Source of the DNA: an uncultured Enterocloster sp.
Lineage (GTDB): Bacteria; Bacillota; Clostridia; Lachnospirales; Lachnospiraceae
Length of the DNA stretch: 11,707 bases
Reading direction: 5' to 3'
Assembly (NCBI GenBank): GCA_944382045.1
Contig: CALWMT010000049.1
Span: 1 to 11,707, forward strand
Shown: piece after piece, positions 1-6,821 of the stretch
Position numbering within the stretch: the first letter of the stretch is position 1
Layout of the letters: every line of letters begins with the position of its first letter
Made by a program: the position numbers and the translations under genes
Notes under the pieces: model-generated
What the model saw: only the letters and a program-made list of their open reading frames with translations
Databases searched by the model: none
Told to the model about the DNA's origin: nothing

Positions 1-334
1 TGTGTTTCCTCTGGATAGAGCTGTTGAAGGCACAGAACCGGTCGATCATTTTTTTCAGCTGGGCAGACATGCCATAGTAATAAAGAGGCGTGGCAAACAC
101 CATCATATCTGCATCCAGGATCTTTTTGCGTATGATCTCCACATCGTCCTTCTGCACACAGGGGCCTTCATAGCCGCAGTGGATGCACCCTATACAGGGA
201 TGGATATCGGCGTGAGCCACATCGATCAGTTCCACGGTATGTCCCGCCCCTTCGGCCCCCTGCCGGAAGCAGTCTGCCAGGATGTGGGTGGAGCCGTTTT
301 TGTTGGGGCTGCCCTCTAAAACAGCGATCTTCAT
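1..334 (-). CDS. NAD(P)H-dependent FMN reductase-type flavoprotein (3' end outside window)
   Basis: Only the N-terminal 111 residues are inside the window. The protein opens MKIAVLEGSPNKNGST, a flavodoxin-like first strand and FMN phosphate-binding loop, and continues with a Cys cluster GCIHCGYEGPCVQKDD and the stretch ATPLYYYGMSAQLKK. Both are usual in the iron-sulfur flavoprotein / NADPH-dependent FMN reductase family. Such proteins pass electrons from NAD(P)H through FMN to small acceptors in the cytoplasm. In some members the Cys cluster binds an Fe-S centre; whether it does here is unknown. The ATG at 332-334 follows GGAGG (342-346) by 7 nt and lies 12 nt after the aldo/keto reductase stop, so the gene is the fourth and last visible cistron of the redox operon. 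Family assignment is firm; substrate is unknown. Confidence 0.88.
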   Translation of the reverse strand, partial: MKIAVLEGSPNKNGSTHILADCFRQGAEGAGHTVELIDVAHADIHPCIGCIHCGYEGPCVQKDDVEIIRKKILDADMMVFATPLYYYGMSAQLKKMIDRFCAFNSSIQRKH

Positions 335-346
335 CCCAAAGCCTCC

Positions 347-1285
347 TTACTTCATTTCCTTTTCCCAATAGCGGATCACATCAAGCTGCATCTCCCCCGC
401 AAGCTGCTCCATGCGAGTGATTTCTTCATCAGAAAGCCTCAGTGCGGCAGCCTTGGCTGCATCCTCTACCTGATATACCTTGGTCACGCCGATGATAGGC
501 AGGGTGCCTTTGGCAATGGCCCAGGCCACCGGCACCTGCGCTGCCGCCGCGCCGTGGGCGTCAGCAATCTCCTTCAGGCACGCATTAAGTTTTTCCAACT
601 GCGGCAGCATGGGGTTATACACCGCGCCCCGGTCAGAACCTGTCGGGAGGGGATGCCCGGTATCGTACTTTCCGGACAGGGCTCCCTGCTCCAGGACCAT
701 GTAGGAAAAGAAGGTTATATCATTTTCCTTACAATAGTCCAGGATACCGGAAGTCTCGGAAGAACGGTTCAGGAGGCTATAATGATTCTGAATGGCGGAG
801 ATCTTCAGGCCTTCGTCCTCCAGGATGGCTTCGGCCTCTTTGATCTCAGCCAGGTTATGATTAGACAGGCCAATGCGTCCGATCTTGCCGGTCTTTGCAA
901 GGGGGATCAGCTTGCGAGTCCACTCCGGTGCACCTACGGGATTATGGATCCAGTAGATATCCATCTCATCGGTGCCAAGGAGCTTTGCGCTGGTTTCATA
1001 AAGTGCGGTAACAGCATTTTCAGCCTTGGGATCGGCGCACTGAGGTGTAAATTTATCCGAGATGATGACATCCTCCCTGGGATAATCCTTTATAAAGTCT
1101 CCAAGGACCTTTTCAGATGCACCCATTCCATAGGCATAGGCTGTATCCCACAGGTTGAGACCGGCCTTCATGCCCGCCTCAAACACCGGACGCAGATCAT
1201 CGGCAGAAAGGCTGCCTCCAAATGTTCCGTCATTGCCCCAGGCCCATGCGCCCAGCGCAATCTTCGGTAATTTTTTCAATTCCAT
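347..1285 (-). CDS. Aldo/keto reductase
   Basis: A 312-residue cytoplasmic NAD(P)H-dependent oxidoreductase of the aldo/keto reductase superfamily, expected to reduce aldehydes or ketones. All four catalytic positions can be seen: D47 and Y52 in DTAYAYG, K78 in ISDKF, and H114 in YWIHNP. The later IGLSNHN strand is also typical of the TIM barrel, and the length is normal. I chose the ATG at 1283-1285 because GGAGG (1294-1298) sits 8 nt upstream; the frame can be extended to a TTG at 1298-1300, but that codon overlaps the ribosome binding site. The gene is 33 nt downstream of the CMD-family gene and 12 nt upstream of the flavoprotein gene, so the three are probably cotranscribed. A redox or detoxification role fits the neighbours, but the substrate cannot be read from the sequence. 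Confidence 0.93.
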   Translation of the reverse strand: MELKKLPKIALGAWAWGNDGTFGGSLSADDLRPVFEAGMKAGLNLWDTAYAYGMGASEKVLGDFIKDYPREDVIISDKFTPQCADPKAENAVTALYETSAKLLGTDEMDIYWIHNPVGAPEWTRKLIPLAKTGKIGRIGLSNHNLAEIKEAEAILEDEGLKISAIQNHYSLLNRSSETSGILDYCKENDITFFSYMVLEQGALSGKYDTGHPLPTGSDRGAVYNPMLPQLEKLNACLKEIADAHGAAAAQVPVAWAIAKGTLPIIGVTKVYQVEDAAKAAALRLSDEEITRMEQLAGEMQLDVIRYWEKEMK

Positions 1286-1318
1286 ATCCTTTTCCTCCAA
1301 ATCTCTCTGAAAATGCTT

Positions 1319-2086
1319 CTATTCTTCTGCCAGCAGATCCCTGCAGGTATTAAGGGCATTAAACAGCCTGGGAATGCCCATATAGCCGCTGGCGTGTACC
1401 AGAGCGCAGACGATCTCTTCCCTGGTGCTGCCGGCTTTCAGTGCTCCTTCCACATGACTCTTCACCTGCACTTCGGCTCCGCCCATAGCTGCCAGCAGCA
1501 CCACCGTAAGCAGCTCCCTGGTCTTTCCATCCAAACCTGTGCGGGTATTGAAGTCACCAAAGCAAAGCTCTGTCAAAAACCGGGGCACCGCCTCATCAAA
1601 GGGCTTCGGCAGCCAGGTATACCGATCTTTGATCTCGTCCCCATATAATGGAGTCTGGATGTCAAGGCCCCTCTGGTAACGCTCGTTCTCATCTCTGCCA
1701 GCCAAAGTCTTTTGTGACGGCAGCGGCAGCCCGATGCCATTTTGTGTGAAAACCTCATTCATAGCAGCAATGGCATTGAGGGTCTTGGGGAAGCCGATGA
1801 AGGGCGCGCACTGATAGACAGCCTCCCGGATCTCCACCGGGGTGCAGCCTGCATTCAGACTAGCCCCCACGTGGGCCTTGATCTGCGGCAGGGCGCTCAG
1901 CACGGTGAGGACCGTGACGGTCACCAGCTCCCGCATCCGGTTGTCCAGACTGCCGGTATAGCACACATCCCCAAAGATATAGCCCTGGAGAATCTGCATG
2001 AATTCGCCGTCGCTGCCCTCATCCCCGGCGGCGTGGCTGTGAAACAGCTCCTGCATCTTTTGTTCTGTTCTTTCTTCTCTATTCAT
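1319..2086 (-). CDS. Carboxymuconolactone decarboxylase (CMD) family protein, two-domain
   Basis: A 255-residue protein with two CMD-like halves. The first, about residues 35-112, contains MRELVTVTVL and AVYQCAPFIGFP. The second, about 170-252, contains TRELLTVVLLAA and ALVHASGYMGIP. The family includes gamma-carboxymuconolactone decarboxylase and AhpD-type peroxidase partners. There is no AhpD CxxC motif; the cysteines (42, 81, 93, 175, 227, 248) are all isolated, so thiol-peroxidase chemistry of the AhpD kind is unlikely. Two-domain CMD proteins beside aldo/keto reductases and flavodoxins are common in gut Clostridia, and their substrate is generally not known. The ATG at 2084-2086 has AGGAGG (2095-2100) 8 nt upstream; an in-frame upstream extension to 2119 would overlap the preceding gene and has no better ribosome binding site. 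It is the second cistron, 25 nt after the lipoprotein gene. Confidence 0.9.
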   Translation of the reverse strand: MNREERTEQKMQELFHSHAAGDEGSDGEFMQILQGYIFGDVCYTGSLDNRMRELVTVTVLTVLSALPQIKAHVGASLNAGCTPVEIREAVYQCAPFIGFPKTLNAIAAMNEVFTQNGIGLPLPSQKTLAGRDENERYQRGLDIQTPLYGDEIKDRYTWLPKPFDEAVPRFLTELCFGDFNTRTGLDGKTRELLTVVLLAAMGGAEVQVKSHVEGALKAGSTREEIVCALVHASGYMGIPRLFNALNTCRDLLAEE

Positions 2087-2111
2087 AACGCTTGCCTCCT
2101 GCTGATTTTCT

Positions 2112-3233
2112 TTATTCAATCGCTTCTACTGTGATCGTCCCGGACATCCTGCTGATCTGCTCTGCACCGGAAACTGCATATCCCAGCTCATATAAAGAGG
2201 GATTTTCGTTAAAGCCATCATAAAACATGACGACATTTCCCCAAGGCTCATAGTAAGCTAATGTCCCTGCACCGGTACTTGATGACGCAGCCGGTGTTTC
2301 TACACATGCAAGCTCTTTTGGAGGATAAAATATCTTTTCATTGGTGCTGAAATCCTCTGCATCCACGGTGAGAGGCAGCATCTCATAAAGAGAGGCCGCT
2401 GCTGCGCCGTTGTTAAGCGCATAAATAACTTCGGCATCTCCAAACTGTACCGATATCCGTTTACCTGACATATCTGTATCTTCCTCCTCTCCTTCTGTCT
2501 GGCTGCCATAGCCAAGTCCATCTGCCCAGGCCTTTATGGCTTCTTCTGAGGACGCCGCCTCCTCCTCATAACAGTCAAAAATGTTATCGGAGATCACAGC
2601 CCCTGGCGCAGCTTCCGCGATCTGCTCCACGCTGCCTGCAAGGCCTCCTGTGCCGTGGGAGCAGAACAGATACACCTGTTTTCCGGAAAGATCATTTTGC
2701 TCCAGAAAACTGAGCAGCGCCATCGGTGCTCCATACCACCAATTTGGGTAGCCTAAAAACACGGTGTCATACTGGCCAAGATTTACGGCATTCTCTGCAA
2801 GCTCCGGCCTGGCGTCTTCTCCCCGCTCCTCGTTCGCTCTCTCAAGACATTCATCCCAGCCGCTGGGGTAAGGATCCGCAACTCTTATTGAGAAAATGTC
2901 GCCTCCTGTCTCCTCCTGAACCCAGCCTGCAAGCTGCTGCACATTTCCCGGAGGAATGACGCTGGGCGATGATACCGCATCCACATCCTCTGCAAGGACC
3001 GCATTGTCAACCCAGGAGAAATATGCAACCAGGACATTGCTGTTTCCCGTCCCTTCTCCTTCCGCATCCGAGCCCTCCGCCGGTCCCTCATCCCCAAAAT
3101 CTTCTACAGTTGTTTCCGTTTCATATTGACCGGAATCCGATGGCGCGGAAGCTTCGCTGCCATCCGCCTGACTGCAGGCTGCAAGCGAGAAAAACATTGC
3201 CGCTGCTAGCAGAAAAGATACTATTCTTTTCAT
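2112..3233 (-). CDS. Flavodoxin / cyclophilin-like fold lipoprotein
   Basis: A 373-residue predicted lipoprotein. Residues 1-19 form a signal peptide (basic MKR, then a hydrophobic core), ending in lipobox LAAC with C20 as the lipidated cysteine. Residues 21-66 are an acidic Ser/Gly/Glu-rich linker. Residues about 67-240 are a flavodoxin domain (VLVAYFSWVDN, FLGYPNWWYGAP, LFCSHGTGG), of the sort called Flavodoxin_4. After a short acidic spacer, residues about 259-372 resemble a bacterial cyclophilin-like fold domain (ISVQFGDAEVIYALN, FNENPSLYELGYAVSG). The protein should sit on the outer face of the membrane and may bind FMN there; whether FMN is loaded outside the cell is an open question. 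The ATG has AAGGAGGA (3241-3248) 7 nt upstream. This is the first gene of the redox operon, preceded by a good promoter. Confidence 0.88.
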   Translation of the reverse strand: MKRIVSFLLAAAMFFSLAACSQADGSEASAPSDSGQYETETTVEDFGDEGPAEGSDAEGEGTGNSNVLVAYFSWVDNAVLAEDVDAVSSPSVIPPGNVQQLAGWVQEETGGDIFSIRVADPYPSGWDECLERANEERGEDARPELAENAVNLGQYDTVFLGYPNWWYGAPMALLSFLEQNDLSGKQVYLFCSHGTGGLAGSVEQIAEAAPGAVISDNIFDCYEEEAASSEEAIKAWADGLGYGSQTEGEEEDTDMSGKRISVQFGDAEVIYALNNGAAAASLYEMLPLTVDAEDFSTNEKIFYPPKELACVETPAASSSTGAGTLAYYEPWGNVVMFYDGFNENPSLYELGYAVSGAEQISRMSGTITVEAIE

Positions 3234-3261
3234 TGGATCGTCCTCCTTGTTTTACTTTCTG

Positions 3262-3276
3262 TTCTTATTATAAGAA
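3262..3276. promoter_or_regulatory. 15-bp perfect palindrome over the operon -10 (candidate operator)
   Basis: TTCTTAT-T-ATAAGAA has two 7-bp arms around one central base and covers the whole -10 element. A 7-1-7 spacing is that of Fur/PerR-type boxes, and each arm matches the PerR arm TTATAAT at 5 of 7 places. A repressor site is therefore possible. AT-rich sequence makes chance palindromes more likely, so this is tentative. Confidence 0.35.
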
Positions 3277-3295
3277 TATCAATCTTTAATGTCTA
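3267..3295 (-). promoter_or_regulatory. Sigma-A type promoter of the redox operon
   Basis: On the minus strand a -35 TAGACA (3290-3295; 5 of 6 to consensus) is separated by exactly 17 bp from a perfect -10 TATAAT (3267-3272). It lies about 34 nt upstream of the lipoprotein start codon and is the only promoter seen for the four genes to its left. Confidence 0.72.
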
Positions 3296-3343
3296 ATGCT
3301 TATAATTTATCTTTATCAATACAATTTTCACATAAATGAAGTT

Positions 3344-3375
3344 AAAAAATGAGGCTGCCAATTTCTGACAGCCCC
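3344..3375 (-). terminator. Rho-independent terminator of the wall-repeat protein gene
   Basis: On the minus strand GGGGCTGTCA pairs with TGGCAGCCTC (10 bp, two G-U pairs) across the 5-nt loop GAAAT. It is followed after one A by six T residues. It begins 9 nt past the stop codon and isolates this gene from the redox operon downstream. Confidence 0.87.
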
Positions 3376-3383
3376 TCTTTAAA

Positions 3384-4865
3384 TTAAAGATCATATACCT
3401 CCCTATAAGAAATTTCCGGAAGCTCCCCCTCCCCTCTGCTTACCTCGCCGAGACGCTCTCTGTCCTCATTGATGTAATAAATAGTTCCATTATCGTATTC
3501 GTAGCGGTATTCACCATCCACACGGTAGGTGCGATTGCGGTCCTGAACTCTTCCTGATTCATCAACCAGATACAATCTGCCTTCCACCTCAAAGACCTGG
3601 AAGTCTTCGCCATCCTCTGCCTGAACTAACTTACCATTGGCATACAAATACCCATTTCTTTCGCCAGTATATCCGCCGCCGCGGTTCACGCCTGAAGTAT
3701 TAAAGTAGTAGGTCCCGCGTTCTCCCTCTTCATCATATACATTCGTCTGACGATCTCTCTTCATTGCGCCGTCCGAATCATCTGCACCAAAATAGGCGCT
3801 TAAAATCGTACCGCCTTCCATTCGGAATCCCAGCATTCCGCTCTGCATTCTTCCGTACTCATCAAAGAAATAGCTCTGACCGTTGATTCTGGTGACTGCC
3901 TCGGAAAGGCTGTGGGCCTCACTGCTTAGATAAGCCGGAACACCATTGCTGTCAAAATAGTACCAAGCGCCGTCTCCCCAGTTATCGCGTTCTGGAAGCG
4001 CCGAAGATGATGCATTGCTGGAGCTGGCTGTGCTGTAGCTGAAATCATCATTGCTGTCTGTCGGTTCATCGTAGATATATCTCCAGCCAACTGCCATCTG
4101 TCCCTGGTCTGCCGTACCAAAATATTTCAGGGTACTAATGCCGGTTATATCGCCGTCTTCGCGTTCGCCCACCTCTGCCCAGCCGTCCGCCATGACACCA
4201 TTCTCGTCAAAATAGTATCGATATCCGTTGATTCTGCGGCTTACATAGGTGTCATCCTCTGCCCGTACAGCCTGCCCATTGGATTGAAAATAGAACCAGG
4301 CCCCCATTTCTCCGCTGGATACAATGGATGAAACCTCTCCATCATCTGGAATCTCGTCCTCATCCCAGGCTAGAGCCAGCCACCCTGTTTTCATTGCGCC
4401 GTCATTCTCATCGCCAAGATAATACAGGTCATCTTCGTCATGAAACCATCCATAACTCATTGCCCCTTCATCATCGAAATGATATCGCTGCCCATTAATA
4501 GTTCTCCATCCATCTGTTACCGCCCGGCCATTCTCGCCCAGGTAAAACCACCCTCCATCTGAATTCGGTGCATCCTCTCCTTCCGGCGTATATATCCACG
4601 TATTGGATAGCCTTGCCCCATCTGCATTGACATAATAGGTATCATCTACCCACTGGTTTCTCGCCATAATCCCGTCAGAATTCAGGTAAAAATAATGATT
4701 GCCTGACTGACGCCATTCATTTGTTACGCGGGAGCCTGAACTGTCGGTAAAGCTCCAATCGCCATTACCTAACGGATTCCAGTCCGCAAATGAGAGCATT
4801 GCGCTTCCTAGAGTTAATGCGCCAGCTGCCGTGATGCCTGCAGCAAATTTTATTTTTCGTTTCAT
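3384..4865 (-). CDS. Secreted cell-wall-binding repeat protein (choline-binding-like repeats)
   Basis: A 493-residue exported protein. Residues 1-27 are a signal peptide (MKRKIKF, hydrophobic core, likely cleavage SFA|DW). The rest is built almost entirely of imperfect aromatic/Gly repeats of the choline-binding / cell wall-binding type, for example GWFYLGENGRAVTDGW (105-120), YHFDDEGAMSYGW (128-140), RYYFDENGVMADGW (216-229), WYYFDSNGVPAYL (301-313) and YYFNTSGVNRGG (386-397). A Ser-rich linker lies at about 277-290. I see no catalytic domain, transmembrane anchor or LPXTG motif, so the protein may be held to wall polymers by the repeats alone. Long insertions rich in Asp/Glu interrupt several repeats, and the last 80 residues are very diverged. 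The ATG at 4863-4865 has AGGAG (4875-4879) 8 nt upstream. It lies downstream of an orphan response regulator that could control it. Ligand and function are unknown. Confidence 0.88.
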   Translation of the reverse strand: MKRKIKFAAGITAAGALTLGSAMLSFADWNPLGNGDWSFTDSSGSRVTNEWRQSGNHYFYLNSDGIMARNQWVDDTYYVNADGARLSNTWIYTPEGEDAPNSDGGWFYLGENGRAVTDGWRTINGQRYHFDDEGAMSYGWFHDEDDLYYLGDENDGAMKTGWLALAWDEDEIPDDGEVSSIVSSGEMGAWFYFQSNGQAVRAEDDTYVSRRINGYRYYFDENGVMADGWAEVGEREDGDITGISTLKYFGTADQGQMAVGWRYIYDEPTDSNDDFSYSTASSSNASSSALPERDNWGDGAWYYFDSNGVPAYLSSEAHSLSEAVTRINGQSYFFDEYGRMQSGMLGFRMEGGTILSAYFGADDSDGAMKRDRQTNVYDEEGERGTYYFNTSGVNRGGGYTGERNGYLYANGKLVQAEDGEDFQVFEVEGRLYLVDESGRVQDRNRTYRVDGEYRYEYDNGTIYYINEDRERLGEVSRGEGELPEISYREVYDL

Positions 4866-4898
4866 TTGAATCACTCCTATCTTCATTGGAATAATCCC

Positions 4899-4904
4899 AT
4901 TATA
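4899..4904 (-). promoter_or_regulatory. -10 element of the wall-repeat protein gene
   Basis: A perfect TATAAT on the minus strand lies 33 nt upstream of the start codon. No convincing -35 sits 16-18 bp further up (the best is TTTTGA or ATTTTG around 4921-4927). The promoter may therefore depend on an activator, which fits the two direct repeats further upstream. Confidence 0.5.
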
Positions 4905-4965
4905 AAGATGGCAGCTATCATCAAAATAACAAAAGTATAAAAGAAAAATAAATCCATTTTACTGT

Positions 4966-4993
4966 TTTCTTACAGCAGCATGCCTTTCTTACA
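4966..4993 (-). repeat. Two perfect 9-nt direct repeats TGTAAGAAA upstream of the wall-repeat gene
   Basis: TGTAAGAAA (minus strand) occurs at 4985-4993 and again at 4966-4974, 19 nt apart, about 40-65 nt upstream of the expected -35 region. OmpR-family regulators usually bind tandem direct repeats, so these are candidate binding sites for the adjacent response regulator. The spacing of 19 is a little short of two helical turns, so this is only a suggestion. Confidence 0.3.
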
Positions 4994-5039
4994 ATTCTCC
5001 AAACATATCGTTTCCTTTTTGCAGGAAGGCTTCCTCCTA

Positions 5040-5735
5040 TTACCGCATACGAAATCGATAGCCAGCTCCCCATACAGTCTCAATAAATTGATTATTTTCT
5101 TTATTTTTATTCAGCTTCTCGCGGATTCGATTGATATGTACGGTTACCGTAGCCATCGTTCCCGCAGCCTCCATTCCCCAAATCCGGTCGAATAGTCTCT
5201 CTCTGGAAAATACAATATTCGGATTCTCTACCAAAAAAATCAGTATCTCATATTCTTTATTTGAAAATGATACCTCCTCTCCATCCAAGAGGACCCGATG
5301 CTCCTCCGGATAAATCGTCAGATTTTTTACTGTGACTTCTCTGGATTTTTCCATCTTCTTTTGCTCCAGAAGCCGTTCATGGATCTGAATGTGGGACCGA
5401 ACCCGTGCCACCATCTCAGCCGGGCTGAAAGGCTTTACTAGATAATCATCCGCCCCTAGGCTGAGTCCGCGAATTTTATCTATTTCCTCCTTTCTGGCTG
5501 TAACCAAAATAATTGGTATATTTGTCTCTTTACGAATTTCCCTGCAGATATCGAAACCATTTTTCCCAGGAAGCATGACATCTAAAAGCACTTCATCAAC
5601 TCCTCCCTGAAGTGCTCTTTCTAATCCCTTTGCTCCATTCGATTCAATTTCTGTTTCAAATCCCGCCGTTTCCAGATAATCGCGCTCTATAGGTGTACTC
5701 ATTTTTAATGTATAATACTTATATTCTATCTTCAT
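5040..5735 (-). CDS. OmpR-family response regulator, orphan, N-terminus decayed (possible pseudogene)
   Basis: Read from the ATG at 5733-5735 it gives 231 residues: a receiver domain (about 1-118) and a winged-helix DNA-binding domain (about 132-229, ending TVWGAGYRFRMR). The phosphoacceptor D52 (LLDVMLPGKNG), T79 (LVTARK) and K101 (LVKPF) are present. The first 15 residues, however, are MKIEYKYYTLKMSTP, where family members have a strand like KILIVDDE. The two acidic metal-binding residues are therefore missing, with Y8 and T9 in their place. A better match is readable in another frame: VLYIKNEYT (5718-5692), preceded by a stop TAA (5719-5721); dropping base 5691 joins it to the in-frame IERDYLE. 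No Shine-Dalgarno precedes the ATG, and no histidine kinase gene follows. The rest of the frame is clean, so it is either a recently broken gene or a DNA-binding protein no longer controlled by phosphorylation. Confidence 0.75.
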   Translation of the reverse strand: MKIEYKYYTLKMSTPIERDYLETAGFETEIESNGAKGLERALQGGVDEVLLDVMLPGKNGFDICREIRKETNIPIILVTARKEEIDKIRGLSLGADDYLVKPFSPAEMVARVRSHIQIHERLLEQKKMEKSREVTVKNLTIYPEEHRVLLDGEEVSFSNKEYEILIFLVENPNIVFSRERLFDRIWGMEAAGTMATVTVHINRIREKLNKNKENNQFIETVWGAGYRFRMR

Positions 5736-5774
5736 CAATACGAATTCTGTATAGATAAAATTATAAAAGGTCCC

Positions 5775-5804
5775 AAAAAAATCTCCGAGGGGACACCCCG
5801 GAGA
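5775..5804 (-). terminator. Rho-independent terminator of the lysR gene
   Basis: On the minus strand TCTCC (with a two-base bulge further in) and a GGGG/CCCC segment form a GC-rich hairpin, and the 3' arm GGAGA runs straight into seven T residues. It starts 16 nt past the LysR stop codon and separates LysR from the response regulator gene. Confidence 0.88.
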
Positions 5805-5819
5805 AATAGTACTTAGCAG

Positions 5820-6707
5820 TTATTCTATTTTATCCCGCAGCAGATTTATCTCCTGTATGAACAGGGAGGCTGCTGCTGAAAACAGGTTGTTCTTTTTCCA
5901 CACCAGCACGCTGTGGGTCATTCGCCGCGGCTCCAGCGGAATGAAGCGCAGACGGGGGTCACTGCGGATCGCCAGCGCCCCATCCATACAGAACGCACAG
6001 CCAAGTCCCTCCGCCACCATGAGTGCAGCATTGGAAAGCAGAGTGTAAAATAATGGGAGCTTCAGCTCTTTTTCTTCTCGTCCCAGCCAATGCAATATCT
6101 CTGCACGGATATTCTCCCGCAAGGGCAGGATAAGAGGGTATGGGGCCACATCGTCTGCTGTAAGAGATGCCTTTTCGGTCAACGGATGATCGTCACGCAC
6201 CAATAGCCCCCAGGTATCCTGCTGGGACAAGCGGACATAGTCATATCGAGTCACATCAATGGGCTCCAGCAGCAGGCCGATATCCACCAGCCCTTTGTCC
6301 AGCCGGTCCTTGATATTGTCAACGGTTTCATTGTAAAGAGTGAACTGCACCGAAGGGTATTTCCCGGAAAACGCTTTGATAAGCTTAGCCAGCGTCTGTC
6401 CGCCTACTGCTTCGGACGCTCCGATCACTACCATGCCGCTTATGTCGCTCTGCCTCTCGGCAAAATTCTTTTCCAGCCGATCCGCCAGCTCAACGATCTC
6501 CTGTGCCCGCTGCCGAAAAAATATACCATCATCCGTCAGCTTTAAGCCGTTTTTACCGCGCAGTGTCAGTGTAACTCCCAGCTCGCGCTCCAGATCCATG
6601 ATCTGCCGGCTAAGAGTAGGCTGGGTCACGTGCAGGATATCTGCGGCCCTTGTAATATTTTCTTCCTGGGCGGCCGCTAAAAAATAACGAAGTGTACGAA
6701 GTTCCAA
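5820..6707 (-). CDS. LysR-family transcriptional regulator
   Basis: A 295-residue DNA-binding regulator of normal LysR length. Residues 1-60 are the winged helix-turn-helix (MELRTLRYFLAAAQEENI, then AADILHVTQPTLSRQI at 21-36). Residues about 91-295 are the effector-binding domain (GASEAVGG, LVDIGLLLEP, LVRDDHPL, MVAEGLGCAF). The start is TTG at 6705-6707, supported by AGGAG 8 nt upstream and by the usual MELRxLRYFL beginning of the family. The same frame stays open for another 1062 nt to 7769, but that part runs antisense through the GrpB-deaminase gene and is not coding. It is divergent from that gene across 114 bp, the classic arrangement for a LysR regulator and its target, so the fusion gene is its most likely target. 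The redox operon to the left is a second possibility. The inducer cannot be inferred. Confidence 0.93.
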   Translation of the reverse strand: MELRTLRYFLAAAQEENITRAADILHVTQPTLSRQIMDLERELGVTLTLRGKNGLKLTDDGIFFRQRAQEIVELADRLEKNFAERQSDISGMVVIGASEAVGGQTLAKLIKAFSGKYPSVQFTLYNETVDNIKDRLDKGLVDIGLLLEPIDVTRYDYVRLSQQDTWGLLVRDDHPLTEKASLTADDVAPYPLILPLRENIRAEILHWLGREEKELKLPLFYTLLSNAALMVAEGLGCAFCMDGALAIRSDPRLRFIPLEPRRMTHSVLVWKKNNLFSAAASLFIQEINLLRDKIE

Positions 6708-6730
6708 AACGCTCTCTCCTGTTTTTTTTA

Positions 6731-6759
6731 ATAATATCATTTTCATGCCTTGTCTGCAA
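6731..6759 (-). promoter_or_regulatory. Promoter of lysR
   Basis: On the minus strand a weak -35 TTGCAG (6754-6759) is separated by 17 bp from -10 TATTAT (6731-6736), which carries an upstream TGA, an extended -10. It lies 24 nt before the TTG start. The -35 matches consensus at only its first three bases. Confidence 0.5.
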
Positions 6760-6793
6760 TAATTTCGTTTATCCATACATCGCTCTTTGGTGT

Positions 6794-6799
6794 TATAAT
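6794..6799 (+). promoter_or_regulatory. Extended -10 promoter of the GrpB-deaminase gene
   Basis: TGTTATAAT (6791-6799) is a perfect -10 preceded by TGn. The region 17 bp upstream (6771-6776, atccat) is a poor -35, so an activator may be needed. The start point would fall near 6806, leaving a leader of only about 16 nt that begins at the ribosome binding site GGGAGG (6807-6812). The -35 regions of this promoter and the divergent lysR promoter are only about 11 bp apart. A small dyad ATAA-N6-TTAT (6759-6772) lies between them as a possible LysR site. Confidence 0.5.
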
Positions 6800-6821
6800 A
6801 GAAAATGGGAGGTGTTAATAA

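Noticed and set aside
554..1270. Plus-strand open frame of 238 codons
   Set aside because: Antisense shadow of the aldo/keto reductase; no ribosome binding site and no family resemblance.
5022..5034. Short palindrome AGGAAG-G-CTTCCT just after the response regulator stop, considered as a terminator or as the start of a lost kinase gene
   Set aside because: A one-base loop cannot form a terminator hairpin and no T-tract follows directly; the AGGAGG there leads only to a five-codon frame, so a lost kinase cannot be shown.
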